This document shows positions 24,841 to 36,338 of a stretch of DNA of 64,000 nucleotides, in pieces (the stretch's first letter is position 1; the number at the start of each line of letters is the position of its first letter). The notes under the pieces are model-generated. The model was not told the origin of the DNA and ran no database searches. It saw nothing but the letters and a program-made list of their open reading frames with translations. The DNA is from Letharia columbiana (lineage: Eukaryota; Ascomycota; Lecanoromycetes; Lecanorales; Parmeliaceae): the NCBI RefSeq assembly GCF_014066305.1, contig NW_023501061.1, positions 664,447 to 728,446 on the forward strand. Direction: 5' to 3'. Position numbers and translations under genes: made by a program.

Positions 24841-26208
24841 TCACCCCGCCTCGACAAACTCGCTCAACAGCGGGAAAAATGCCGCCAGCAGCGTCTGCAC
24901 CAGCGCGTCATTGCTCCCGACCCCGACCCCCACTCCCGGCACCGTCACCGCGTTGACCCCGCCGTCCGCTTTCGCCACGTCGATCAGGATCTCGAGGACT
25001 TCGATCGCTTTGGTCGCGTTGGCGACGAGGGCGGCGGGGTCGTAGGTGGGGGGCGCGAGGGGTGGGATGGTGGGGGAAAGGGTCAGTGTGGGGATTAGGG
25101 CGGTGGGGATTGTGATTGTGGGAAGGGTGGGGGTGCTGAGAGTTGGGATTGCTGTTGAGACGTTTAGGTTCGGAAGACTTATTGATGGAAAGCTTGGCGC
25201 CGGATATGTGGGGAACGACCCGACGCTTAAGGTGTTATTCGCCGGAAATGGGGCCGACCTGTTGACGCCCGCGGGTCCGGGAATTCTAGCCCAGGGGGTG
25301 CTTGGTGACGGGAGTCCCTCGGGCTCAAGGGTCGGGACGGGGATGGCGACTGGAATTGGAGTAAAGGTTGGAGCGCTGCCGTTGAAGCCTTTGAAGGGAA
25401 ACGGAGTTGGGAGCGAAAAGCCTAATGATGGCATGCCGTTCGAAGGGATGCTGAAAGATGGAAGCCCAATGGTGGGCTTGGAGATGTTGAGGCTGGGAGA
25501 CGGAATAGTCAGGGATGGAACCGCCACAGATGGAACAGTGAATAAGGGAACAGCCAAGTGCGGCAAGCCAATAGTGGGTTCCGAGATACCAAGAACAGGA
25601 AACGAACTCGTCACGGATGATGCACCTATCGCAGGTAAACCTGTCGACGTGACGCTCTCCACCTTATTCGTGGGAATATCGAAGATCGGAAACCCGTTGG
25701 GTGTCGCGGGAAACGTGATGAGTGGAAGACCAAAGGAATCGACGGCCGATGGAGGCGTAGGCATCGAGTCCATGATGGGGGCCGGGATGGCGAATCGAGG
25801 GGGTCCGGTCATTGCGGGCAAGGGCAAACTGGGTGATGGGAGGATTGAATCGGGACTGGTCACCGAAGGAAGACCAAACGAGACCGAGCTGACAGAAGGA
25901 AAGCTAAGCGAACCAAGACTGACTGAAGGCACGGAAAGTGACGTTAGAGTCGGCACCGAGACCCCGACATCTTCGATACTGAGTGACAGGAGCTCGGGAG
26001 GCTTCGCGGAACCAGTTGGGATACCAGAATCACCGGTAAGGGCCTGCAATACTGATTGGATTGATGCGGTCAGGCTTGACGGGTGGCCGGCGGGGACGGT
26101 GACGGGAGTGGAACCGGAGACTGGGACGGTGATTGAGGGTAGTAGGATAGGCTTGGCGGAGATTAGGGAGGCGAGTAGGAGAGAAGGGACGATGTTGGAG
26201 AGATGCAT
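24841..26208 (-). CDS. Secreted Pro/Ser-rich repeat protein
   Basis: Single open frame of 455 aa beginning MHLSNIVPSLLLASLISA, a good signal peptide. This favours the minus strand over the overlapping 409-codon plus-strand ORF, which lacks one. The protein is built of loose repeats of the form PSxxxPSL, plus a clearer repeat in which SEPTIGLPHLAVP and SKPTIGLPSFSIP recur. Only the last 60 residues look globular (ALVANATKAIEVLEILIDVA). It has no Cys-rich domain and no clear GPI signal. It is probably an extended cell-wall or surface protein. I do not recognise a named family. Confidence 0.7.
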   Translation of the reverse strand: MHLSNIVPSLLLASLISAKPILLPSITVPVSGSTPVTVPAGHPSSLTASIQSVLQALTGDSGIPTGSAKPPELLSLSIEDVGVSVPTLTSLSVPSVSLGSLSFPSVSSVSFGLPSVTSPDSILPSPSLPLPAMTGPPRFAIPAPIMDSMPTPPSAVDSFGLPLITFPATPNGFPIFDIPTNKVESVTSTGLPAIGASSVTSSFPVLGISEPTIGLPHLAVPLFTVPSVAVPSLTIPSPSLNISKPTIGLPSFSIPSNGMPSLGFSLPTPFPFKGFNGSAPTFTPIPVAIPVPTLEPEGLPSPSTPWARIPGPAGVNRSAPFPANNTLSVGSFPTYPAPSFPSISLPNLNVSTAIPTLSTPTLPTITIPTALIPTLTLSPTIPPLAPPTYDPAALVANATKAIEVLEILIDVAKADGGVNAVTVPGVGVGVGSNDALVQTLLAAFFPLLSEFVEAG

Positions 26209-26682
26209 GGCTTTGGCTGCTGATGGATTTTTTTCCTTTTCCTTTTTCTTTTTTAGAAGGGAGAGGTTGTCTTGATGGCAAAGGATACCGACCGACAGAG
26301 GAGGAAGAAAAGGGGCGCGCTCGAGGTAAATGAAGGTTATGCTCCCAACATTCCATCAGGCAGAATGTGAGACATTGGGAACGCCAAGAATGCAAGAACC
26401 GCGAGTTCGACCAACCACGGCGGTCTCTCCATGCGCACAGGGCTTCCCGGGTCCATGCACGCTGTGGAGGAATGATTTGGACTTTTTCGGCAGCATTGGC
26501 GGCTTGTCACAGGAGTAGGGATGGCGCCGCTAAGGCAGATTAGCGCAGGCCTGCATGGTCGATTTGAGATGTGTGATGCGTATCGTGACCACTTGTTGTG
26601 CAATGCTGATGATTGAGATGGTACACACTCCCATACCTAGCTGTACTAGAGCGGTACCCGCCAGAAGTCGAAGCCTACTCTT
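26209..26682. other. Intergenic region with polypyrimidine tract
   Basis: Promoter/5' region of the P/S-rich gene (-) and 3' flank of the monooxygenase (-). A T/C tract at 26227-26262 lies just upstream of the minus-strand start, so the transcript leader would be purine-rich. No gene is supported. Confidence 0.4.
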
Positions 26683-28051
26683 TCATCGGGCCATCTTAGC
26701 CTTCTCGCTCTCGTAGGCCTCATCAATCTCTTCAGACCAAACCCACTTCATCCGATCTTTCAACCTGTCTCTCACCTTGGGTAGACAAGCGTCGTAGTCC
26801 ACACCTTTCAACCCTTCTGCCTGCATCTCGTAGACATCGCCCGCTTCTCTGGCTGTTCGCTGCGCTTTCTGTGCTCGTGGGAGTCGGACGTCTTGGTAGA
26901 GATTGGCCCACTTTTGCACGTCACCTCGTGAGCTGAGGCAGTCGTGCAGGGCGCGGCCGAGGATGTAGCCATCTTCGATTGCTTGGCCGGCTCCGGCTCC
27001 TGAATGCACTTTAGCCGCGAGGCCCAAGCCTGACGGTCGAGCTTACCTTGATGTGGTAACATGGCGTGAGCCGCATCTCCCATCAACACAACCTTGCCGC
27101 TAGCCCAGACCCATTGCTCCAACGGTTCTCGGTCGTTCAGAATCCATTTCGAGGGCTTCCCATCCATACATCCGATCACCCTCCTCACCGTCTCTTCAAA
27201 GTCCTCAAAATCTCTCGCTAGCTGACTTCTCTCCCCAGTCGAAGTCCAGCTTTCTCTCAGTCCGCCCAGCTTTCCTTCAGGTGTTGATACGAAAGCAACG
27301 ATATTTAGGGTTCGGTTCTGGCTGATGGGGAAGACGAAAAAATGCTTGTCCTTGCACAGCCAGCTGACGGAGTACGTCTGAAAGGGCCACCATGCTTCAA
27401 TCTTGGAAGTCGGCACCAAGCCTCGATAGGCTATCCTGCCGCTATAGGTGGGATTCTCGGGTGCGAATTGCGCGCGGAGGCTCGAGTGGATGCCATCGCA
27501 CCCCACGACGAGATTGGCTGTTGCGGTTGTGCCGTCTTGGAAATGTATGCGCGCGACCTCGCCTTCTTCCTACAATGTTCAGCTCTCCGCCGCTTGAAGG
27601 AGGGGTCGATACTGACTTCGACTTTTCTACATATCTTCTTCGTATGTAACGTCGCCGCCCCCCTCTCCCTCACCGCATTAAGCAACACTTCGAGAAACTC
27701 GGCCCGGTGCACAGGCAGCTGCCTGATCTTCTGCTGATCATTGGACGGTGACGGCACAGTCACAATGTCGCCTCCGTTATCATATCTGCGGAAAGAGATC
27801 CATACTCCCTTTCGGTCTCCGGCGATGTTGTTCATGGCATCTCCTAAACCAATTCGGTGCAGGAGTTTGGCTGCATTGACACCGATGCCGACACCTGCGC
27901 CAATTTCTGAGTACTGGGATGCTTGCTCGTATACATCAATGGCTATGTTGTCATTTTTACAGTGATGGTCAAGGGAGAGGGCAGCGAAGAGACCGCCGAT
28001 GCCGCCGCCAATGATGGCGATACGGAAGAGATCTTCTGACTTGGATCCCAT
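26683..28051 (-). CDS. FAD-dependent monooxygenase, salicylate-hydroxylase-like
   Basis: Exons on the minus strand: 28051-27617, 27569-27047, 26999-26683; 425 codons with stop. The N-terminus carries the FAD dinucleotide fold IAIIGGGIGGLFAALSL. VVGCDGIHS corresponds to the DG motif of the PF01494 class, and GDAAHAMLPHQGAGAGQAIED is split by an intron (shown here only as a motif). Enzymes of this group insert one oxygen into aromatic or other substrates using NAD(P)H; the substrate here cannot be predicted. The start at MGSKSED is the first ATG and leaves 495 bases to the divergent MFS transporter, suggesting a shared promoter and co-regulation. The gene appears intact. Confidence 0.9.
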
Positions 28052-28546
28052 TGTCTACTCGTTCGTATCTTTCTAGGGGCTCCTCTTACTGTTTCCTGGA
28101 CATCTTGCGTTACTGGAATCTTGAAGATGTGGTCGATGGTTGGCAGGATTGGGACATTCGTATTCGTGATGAACCCGAAGCTATAAGCCGGTAAATTCGC
28201 CGCAACCCAGTTACCGAGATCTACCAGAAACTCACGTGGGGAAATGCATAACAAGTGGAGTTTCAGCCCGCCTGCACGAGATGATAAGATTAAGCGAGGC
28301 GTGAGTTGGTGACGCTTAGGCGTTCCCACTTCCCACCACAGTAGTCGCCTACGGTACGGTTTGTTGCTCTGGCCGCCATCTTTACCCGTGTCTCTTTCCA
28401 AACCTTCGAGATCTTCTATTTTTTTGTTCTTCGTTCTTCTACAAAAACACCGTTTAGTTTTCTTAAGTCTTTCTTTTGCGACTTGACATTATTCTTTCTT
28501 TACAGTAATCAAAGCCGAGACTGTAGATACTAATCCCTGCGCCATC
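28052..28546. promoter_or_regulatory. Bidirectional promoter region between monooxygenase and MFS transporter
   Basis: The two genes diverge from this 495-base interval, with start codons at 28051 (-) and 28547 (+). I could not pick out an operator with confidence. The arrangement alone is typical of small fungal catabolic or detoxification modules. Confidence 0.5.
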
Positions 28547-30183
28547 ATGGCGTTTGGCCATTCTCGAAAAGATGTCGAAATTAGCAGCATTGATAGCGAG
28601 AGCAAGCATGTCCACTCCAATTCGTCGCAAGCAGCAGAAGTCAAGCTCGATAAAAGAGGCATGCCATTGGTGCCTCAGCCCACTTCCGACCCTCTAGACC
28701 CATTAAATTGGAGTTTGTGGCTCAAAATTCTGGTTCTGTTGCAAGTGTCGCTGCTGGCATTCCTTGCTCTTTTCAGCGCTTCTTTAATTGTGAGTACTCA
28801 CTTAGAATCAGCAGTGCAGCATGGATTCGAAGCTGACTCGAGCAATGCCAGACACCCGCCTTCGTCCCCCTCTCCGTATCCCTCCACAAAGACCTAACCG
28901 AAACGGCCTACGTAACCAGCGTTTTTATTGCCTTCGTGGGCGCCTCATCGCTCTTCTGGAACCCAATCGCCAACGTTTACGGCCGGCGTCCCATCTACAT
29001 CATCAGCATCTCGATCGCCATTGCAACCTCGGCTGCCTCCGGCGCTTCCCGCACGTACGGCGAGTTGATCGCCTTTCGCGCCTTGAATGGATTCTTTGGC
29101 GGCGTTGCGCTCGGCTTGGGGAGTGCAACCGTCACGGATCTGTTCTTTGAACATCAAAGAGGCTTCTATATGGGAATCTATACACTGTCGCTGATTACGG
29201 GTGGGCATATCGCGCCGATTGCTGGAGGCTACATTGTCAAAAATACCCTTACGTGGCATTGGTGTTTCTACATTCCTGCAATCATTACGGCATTCATGTT
29301 GCCTCTCTTCATCCTTACGGTCCCGGAGACTTTATACTCGCACTCCGCCGAACGCGCCCAAAGACCCTACGGATCATGGATGGAGAATATGACCATGCGC
29401 GGAAGAGCCCATTCGACACGGTCTCTCAAACTCATCGACTTCTTCCGCCCAATCCAGATGCTCATGTACCCAAGCGTCCTGCTCCCGACGCTTTATTACT
29501 CCGTCTCCTTTGGCTACGGCAGCATCTTGTTCATTATCACCTCGGCCAACATATTCTTGAAGGTCTACAAATACAAGCCTTACCAAACAGGCGTGCTACT
29601 GGGTGTTCCGTTGACGGTGGGCAGTGTTGTTGGAGAGTTGGTGGCTGGTGGGCTGTCGGATTGGATCAGTGAGAAGCGCGCCTTGGCTCGGAGCGGAGTC
29701 AGGAAGCCTGAGGACAGGCTGTTGGCGCTATTTCCAGCTATTGTGCTCTTACCGTTGGGCATCATTATTGAGGGTGTTTGCTTGACGCATAAGTTGCATG
29801 CGACTGGTACGGGCTTTGGGATTGCGATTGCGAGTTTTGGGCTGCAGATTGCGACGACCGTTGTGTATACTTATACCGCCGAGGTGAGCCCTTTCTCATT
29901 TTCTGGTTTATTTACCTTCTGCGATGTGTGCTGACAGTCATTACAGTGCTACAGACAGCAAGCAGCGGAGATCGGCTCATTGCTTAATTTTGGCCGTCAG
30001 ATCTTTGGTTTCGGCGTCGGATTTTACGCAGTCAAGCTAGGCACCAAGGTTGGCTTCCAAAACGCCTGGATCACGTTTGCGTTTATCAATTTCGCGGTGT
30101 CGCTACCTGTGCTTGCATTAATATTCGTGGGCGAAAAGTGGCGGAAAGCGATGGGGCAGCCCGGATTTCACCGCGATTTGTGA
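28547..30183 (+). CDS. MFS drug:H+ antiporter-type transporter (DHA1-like)
   Basis: Exons: 28547-28789, 28852-29883, 29947-30183; 504 codons with stop. The hydrophilic N-terminus leads into DPLDPLNWSLWLK, typical of fungal DHA1 carriers. About twelve membrane segments follow. The loop 2-3 signature is present (NVYGRRPIYI), as is GLGSATVTDLFFEHQRG after helix 4. These carriers usually export small organic molecules at the plasma membrane. Its divergence from an FAD monooxygenase suggests export or uptake of that enzyme's product or substrate. The gene appears intact. Confidence 0.88.
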
Positions 30184-31550
30184 TTAAGGATATGTATTTT
30201 TCTATGGCTTGCTTTGTACTGTTCACAGGAGTCTATAGAGCCCATCTGAAGCCCTCAGGGGTTTGTTCACCTTTCTCTACATGGACGCGATCAGAAAAGG
30301 GGCAAGGCGATCTATCCGGACGGCATTTCCTGCCTGTGGGTTGGTGGCTTAGCGCTATGATGTCCTGCTGGAGCTACGAGTGCAAGGCGTATCCTGGCAT
30401 CCAAGCTATATCCTAGAACTTGGGGTAGATGGACGGGTCGCCAATAGGAAGGTGGAAATAAAGAATTGGAGACATGCAATGACGTGAGTGGTGTTATAGG
30501 GACAAATTGGATTGGCTCAGATAAGCAACACTGTGGGGGGGCCCGGCTTTCAGGATTGAGAGTCTGTCCCGAGGTGCTCCCGGAGGTTATCTCGGTCATC
30601 CAATCATTTTCACTCGCTCATACTTCCAATATTACACTTCCACATTACGCAATTTCATCAATTTGACTTCTCCTCTAAATACGTAATTCCACGTTTCACG
30701 CTGCGACTAACATCCCTAGATAGCAAGGCAGTCTACGGAAGCATAATAATCCGGTCAGAGGATGGCTGTATGGCAGCTGGGCAGAAGCACAGACGGGGTA
30801 CTCATGCGTAGCCCATCCTCTTGAGGTTTCGGAAAACATCTTTTTAGAAACCAAAGTGAGAAACGTGGGCGGAATGGAAAGATAGAGAGACGGGTCGCAT
30901 ACACAACAAAAGTGTCGCCAACTTCCAATCATGGGTTCTCAGAGTTCCCGTAGTTCACCAGCGGAATTCTCTTCGAAGCTTCCGTCCGAGACTTTTCACA
31001 AATAGTTCATGAAAGGTTATCATTCGTCAGGATAACATGGGCCCTAGCCGGCATACTCCGGAAACCCGGATGACTCCAGGCCTGCAGCATCTGATTCGCC
31101 GCTGGCTTTTTGCTTCATGCCCTGCATGTGGCGTAGTCGGCACGAGGAACCTTGCAAAGGAACTCTACTGTGCGTTAGGTCCGTCCCGCCTTCGTTGCTT
31201 TTGAAGATCAGGAACCACATGGCGCAAACTAACGTGTGATCCATGTTCGATGTGATAGCTGACCATAAGCCCGTCCGCCCGCCGGAAAACGTCAGAATTT
31301 TGGGACGAATGCTGCGTGTTGGAAACTCTTCCCGTCTTCAACTGCACACTTTGCCTTTGATCCAGTAAGCAGGCTTTGGCACGGAAAAGAGAAGGTTCAT
31401 TGGTGTACTTGGGACCTTCGTCGCCATTTGTGGTAAGAGCTTGTGAACCTCGAACTTCGTCTCAGAACGAACCTTCAACGAAAACCGGCCCAAATCGACC
31501 ATACCATCGAAAACAGGCCTACGCACAATCTCAAGTAAACAACCACTACA
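30184..31550. other. Intergenic region
   Basis: About 1.4 kb without a supported gene. The ORFs here are short and show no conserved features. I see no repeats of note. Confidence 0.35.
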
Positions 31551-32937
31551 ATGTCGTCGCCGGCACTCCCTTTGGGGATGCCAAACCCGGCTCTGCACAA
31601 CATACCAACAGGGGTACCTAATCGAGGACCTCAATTGAACGCAGTGTATATTGGGATGGTGGTGCCTGCGACAGTCATTGTTGCTGTACGACTGGGGTGG
31701 AAGTACCATCAGCCAAAGGGTCTGGGGCTGGATGACCTCTTCATAGGTCTTGCAATTGTCAGTGCTTAAGCTGGATTGTGCTGGTGGGCCTCCGTTAACA
31801 AAGTCTCAGCTCGCGGACTGGATCCACACAGGTCTTGGTCTTGCTAGTAAGTTGACAATCATCATCTAATGTTAATGGCATCTGATATGAGAATAGCTGT
31901 ACAATATGGCTTCGGGCACCATGCTATCGATCTCCCCCCAAATGATCTCAAAAGGGCGATCATGGTACGGACCTACTCCCGGGTTGCCGCCCAGATCATA
32001 GCTAAAAAATCCTGCAGTTCTGGTACGGCTGCCAAATTGTATACAAGTTTCTCGTCGCCTTCACAAAACTCGCCATCATCTTCCTGTATCTCCGAATATT
32101 CGTCCAATGGAATCTGAAAAGATTCGCACAAGTCCTCGCGGGCATAATATTTGTCGGATCCTTCGCATTCGCCATTGCCTCAGTTTTTGAATGCAACCCC
32201 ATACATAGAGTCTGGGACAGACGGATACCTGGGAGTTGTTTCAACCTTGGTGCATCCTGGTATGCGTATGCTGCATTCAATACGATATGCGATCTCATCA
32301 TCATCATTATGCCGATGCAGGCGATCTGGAGGCTGCAACTTAAATGGACGCAAAAAGTGTCCCTGGCGGCTGTGTTTCTTTTGGGATGGTTCGTGGTCTT
32401 CACGAGCATCATGAGAATAGTCTCACTCCGAGCATCTGCAAAATCAAAAGAACCAACCTGTATGCAACCCGGCCCTCCGCCCCCGTCGTCATGACCTACC
32501 CTATCATGTCTGCTAACTTCTACCAAGGGGGCTCGGTCAACGCCACCATCTGGGCCGAAATCGAAGGAGGCACGGGCATCATCTGCGCCTGTCTCCCCGC
32601 CCTCCGTGCCCCAGCCCTGAAGCTATACCGCTACTGCACGGGTGAAAGCAGCAACGACACGGCCAGCCGGAGCCGGCAGTACAGCGAGTTCCACGAAATC
32701 GACAAGGCGACCGGCAGTCACTACGACGCCGACGGCAACAAGTTCGACAAGACGCACGGCATCTTCAACAACGCTCCGCCGAATCGGAAATCGAAAGTCA
32801 TCGACCCTTGGGGCGACGCGATCCCCCTGTCTACGGCCCAGGCCACGGCTACGAGGGGCAGGACTAGTGATGATGATAGCGATGAGAGGGTGATGGGCAT
32901 CACGAAGACGGTGGATTTCAACGTCTCGAATGTCTGA
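31551..32937 (+). CDS. PTH11-like / fungal rhodopsin-domain integral membrane protein
   Basis: Exons: 31551-31757, 31810-31846, 31897-31964, 32018-32459, 32528-32937; 387 aa. The protein has about seven membrane helices. Family motifs line up across the splice sites: GLGLDDLFI, TVQYGFGHH, KLAIIFLYLRIF, FECNPIHRVWD, then PTWGSVNATIWAEIE and IICACLPALRAP. The C-terminal 110 residues are polar and presumably cytoplasmic. Related proteins include the PTH11 group of putative non-canonical GPCRs, but most members, like this one, lack the CFEM domain and have no known ligand. Splicing the last intron creates the conserved Trp. Confidence 0.9.
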
Positions 32938-34258
32938 TCTTGCCATCGACGTTGCGCAGTAACATATGTCTATATTGTATTTATTCGTCTGTTAGCGGAG
33001 ACGTGCTCTCAGGTCAGGATGGAAAACTCGGGCGGCTGGGATGGAGGGCGCGCAACACCGGCTGTCTGTTTGGTGGGCATGCTTGTCTGCCTCTGTCGGT
33101 TCTTTTTCCCTGGTATTGAATGACTGTATGATTAGAGCTGTAGAGACTTTAACGATCAAGATGACTTGGAACAATGGCGTTGCAGTCACGGCTCTTCAAA
33201 AAGGATGCCGAGATTGACCCCGTGAGAGAAATACAATCCTACTGTCTCACTGAAATCCATCCATCTTAACGTGCCGTAATCCCACTGATGTGGAATAATA
33301 GCAAGGTAGAGCGCCAACCCTGAACTGTGACGCTTCCATCCCTAGGATATGAAGAAGCCCAGCAGCATGGCTTAGTGGGTCCCCTAGTGACCAAGTAGGT
33401 TCATGCCACAAACCAAGAGGACCGACATTATGTAGAATCTTTGAAGATATAAATATGTGATAGTCGTTCCACACCAGCCCTAGCATTATTGTCCGGTTGT
33501 CCACTTCCCCACCGTTTGTCCACTCTGAAACCTTGCCGCATGTGCGTGGGAGCGTTTTCTTGGCGCCGGAATGATGGGGATATGCACGGCGAGGTAGCCC
33601 CCTGGCGTGCGGACGGTATGACTACGTAGACGACTGTTTTGGTCGTCGCCTGTGTGCGTTGATAGGTGTTTTGTTGTCGGGAGATTAGCTTCAGGTCGCG
33701 TCGTCGTATCGCATCGGATAGAAATGCGAGAGTGCTGGCTATGATGGATGTGGGGAGTGGGAGCGTTTGTGGAGCGACGGCGCTCGGAATGTATCTTGCG
33801 GAACGGGTAACAGAGGTTCTGCTTCTGCAAGCGTGGACTTTCACGTTATATCGGCTCAAGGCAAGGCTCCGAGGCGTCTTTGGAGCCACTATTTCGCGGG
33901 CTCAAAACGCACGTAAAGGCCGACTTGTTCCTGAGAATATATGGCCTCGTTTATAAAGGTCCTGCACACGCCAAGACTCTTGCCATAAAAAGTTCGGGTA
34001 ACGCCCCCGCCGGAGATCTGCTTCGGTAGTCTAGCGACCGCCTGCTACAGGGCTAATCTTAGGGTTAGGGCTACTACTAGCGCCGTGTAGGACTTGAGAT
34101 ACAGACCTTCGTATGGTGTGGATTCTTCACTGTGTGTGGAGCGAAGGCGCTCGTGGTTTATCTTTCGTTGATGTATCACTTTCGAAGCTGACTTCGGGCG
34201 ATTGCGAGTTAAAAATTCAATGGCGTATGTTGTAATCTTGCATTAACCCCGCATGAGC
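32938..34258. other. Intergenic region
   Basis: About 1.3 kb. Overlapping ORFs on both strands (for example 33428-33889 minus and 33666-33956 plus) have no recognisable domain. Two TTAGGG units occur at 34059-34070. Confidence 0.35.
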
Positions 34259-36338
34259 CTGCATAATAAGCCCACGACAATGGCAGCCGCCTCGCAGCCT
34301 TGCGCGAATTTGTTCTCTACAACTTCCGAATCACTCCAAGCTGTTCTCATGAAGAATTCCAATCACATTCAGCTCCGTTGGCGATATCATCTCGCTCTCT
34401 ATTCTTATCGAAGACCTTGTGCGATCCCTCGATAACAGCCACGGCTCTCCAGCAGAGTACCAGGCTGTGATTCGCGAATTATGGGGCGTTGACCACGCGT
34501 TGCTCGAAGTCGAAGTGCTATTTCAATCCTGGGAACAGACGGTCCATTTGAGGGCGTTGAGGGTTACCGTCAATGAATGTGTAGAGCAATGTCGGAATTG
34601 CATTGTGAAGTTTCACGAGCAGATAAAGAAGTTCGAGAAGAGTCTACAATCCGGAGGTTCAGACAGCTTCATCAGAGATATAGCTATGAAAATTCGATGG
34701 CAGGTTTCGAAGGACGACCTCGCCAAATTCAGAGCTGAGATCAATGCGCATTGCTTCTCTATCAATATGCTGCTGACGACGACTGGCGTGTTCGTATCCC
34801 CAAGTCATACCCTCGTCGTGGCCTTTATCAAGGTGAACAGTACTCTCGCCAAAATGAACGACGAAAATGTACAAACAAGTTCGAAGCAGTCCGAGCTATC
34901 CCATGCAAAGTCGTCAGCTACTCAAGCCTACGAATTGGCTGAGATCAAAAGTCGCTTAGAGGAAAACAACGCTTTGATCAAGGCAGCGGCATCTGAGACC
35001 AAGGACTTGGGCTTAAGGTTTGACATGTACGTAATTATAGATCACCGTTTATCCAAAACTGAAATTTTTCTATAGGGATTACTTAAAGAACCTTGGAGCT
35101 GACATTCTCTCATTCATGCAAAAGATATGGTAAGTCTTGAGCATAAACCCTGCTATGAGACACATACATTAGCTGAAAATCGAACGCTGCGCAGGAAAGT
35201 CAATTTCTTGACTTACAAAGCTGTGATATCCCTGCAGACTAGTATTCCAGCTCAACTCGAGCGATGCTGGACACAAGAGCCGGCAACTCTCGAAGACGCT
35301 TTAGGCCGAGTGACTGCCGTACACCTAGAATTCCTCGATTCCTGGGAAGTAAGTTGGAAAATACCCTCGGTCCTGTATATCAAGAAGTCTAATACATACT
35401 TCCTAGGCTTTCGAAGCCGTCCTCGAAGTTCGCTTTCGACAATTACCAGGCCATCGAAAGATAAGGCAAGGAGAGTATGCACTCCAGGCCAGTTCATGGA
35501 AAAGGGACGTCGAGCGTTCCCTTGCTTTGAACCGATGATTCCTACGTGGTCAGCGTATTAACATGAGTATGATCTTCGACGGCAAATTCGGACGTCTTAG
35601 CTCTTGTCCTGGATGTCACCTAGTCACTTCTGAAACGGAGGAAGAACTTGACTCACAGGTGCAATGGTAATGTTATGGATTCGCACTGTATGTCAGATTG
35701 CTTATTCTCGTAGTCCCAGGTGCAAAATGTGGTACCAACAAGTCTTGGAGAAGACCACGACCGAACCCAAACCCATGAGTATGATTGAGCCCAAGGTCGT
35801 TGCGCAAGATACACAGCTGCCAACGCCACCTCAGCGGAAACGACAGTGGACTGAAGACGAGGAACTTGATGATAACCCGGCACACTTTCGGCGAGTACGT
35901 TTGAGGTAATGGAACCAAAGTCACAAGCTAGGAAGAAGCCCAGCATACCAGGATGCCGACTACAACCCAAAGGGTAGTGCAAAGACTACAACGGCTAAGG
36001 CAGCTTCAACACAAGCAGCACCTCTCGAAACCTCAACCTCACGCACTGGTGTCGGGCAAACACCACTACAGCAAATATTCGAGTCAGCTGTCGACCGATC
36101 ACGAAAGATTGAAAACCCTGCGCTCGGTATCGCTTTTAAGCAGCTACATGAGGCGAGCCTGCGGAACAGTGTAAACGACCATCATGAAGCTGTGCTCTTT
36201 CAGAAGCCAGCGTTGCAACCAATTGTCGCACTTCAGAGCTATCTCAAAGCCGGGAAGAAGCAGATCAGAGCTTATAACAAGCCAGACTCTGCAGAGTTAC
36301 AGCGAATTGCCGCTTCATTTGAAAGACAGGCGTTCTGA
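34259..36338 (+). pseudogene. STAND-like fungal N-terminal domain / ubiquitin-like domain (ULD) protein, damaged
   Basis: The exon ending at 35026 encodes SVGDIISLSILIEDLVRSL and AEYQAVIRELWGVDHALLE, a helical N-terminal domain common in fungal STAND and related proteins. Exons 35076-35129, 35195-35348, 35407-35666 and 35714 onward continue in frame with LEDALGRVTAVHLEF, EVRFRQLPGHRKIRQGEYAL, MSMIF and SCPGC/CPRCKMW, matching the ubiquitin-like domain proteins of fungi. Lesions: where homologues start with Met-Pro-Ile-Thr-Phe the first codon is ATT (a non-consensus intron could instead join an upstream ATG); a TGA at 35536-35538; and TAA at 35907-35909, after which the same frame stays open to 36338. 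The family's role (signalling or self-recognition) is speculative. Confidence 0.6.

Noticed and set aside
25046..26275. 409-codon plus-strand Gly-rich ORF
   Set aside because: Antisense shadow of the P/S-rich secreted protein; no signal peptide or domain, and its Gly richness is the complement of Pro codons.
33428..33956. Overlapping 153-codon minus and 96-codon plus ORFs
   Set aside because: Neither shows a domain, signal peptide, splice structure or codon evidence sufficient for a gene call.
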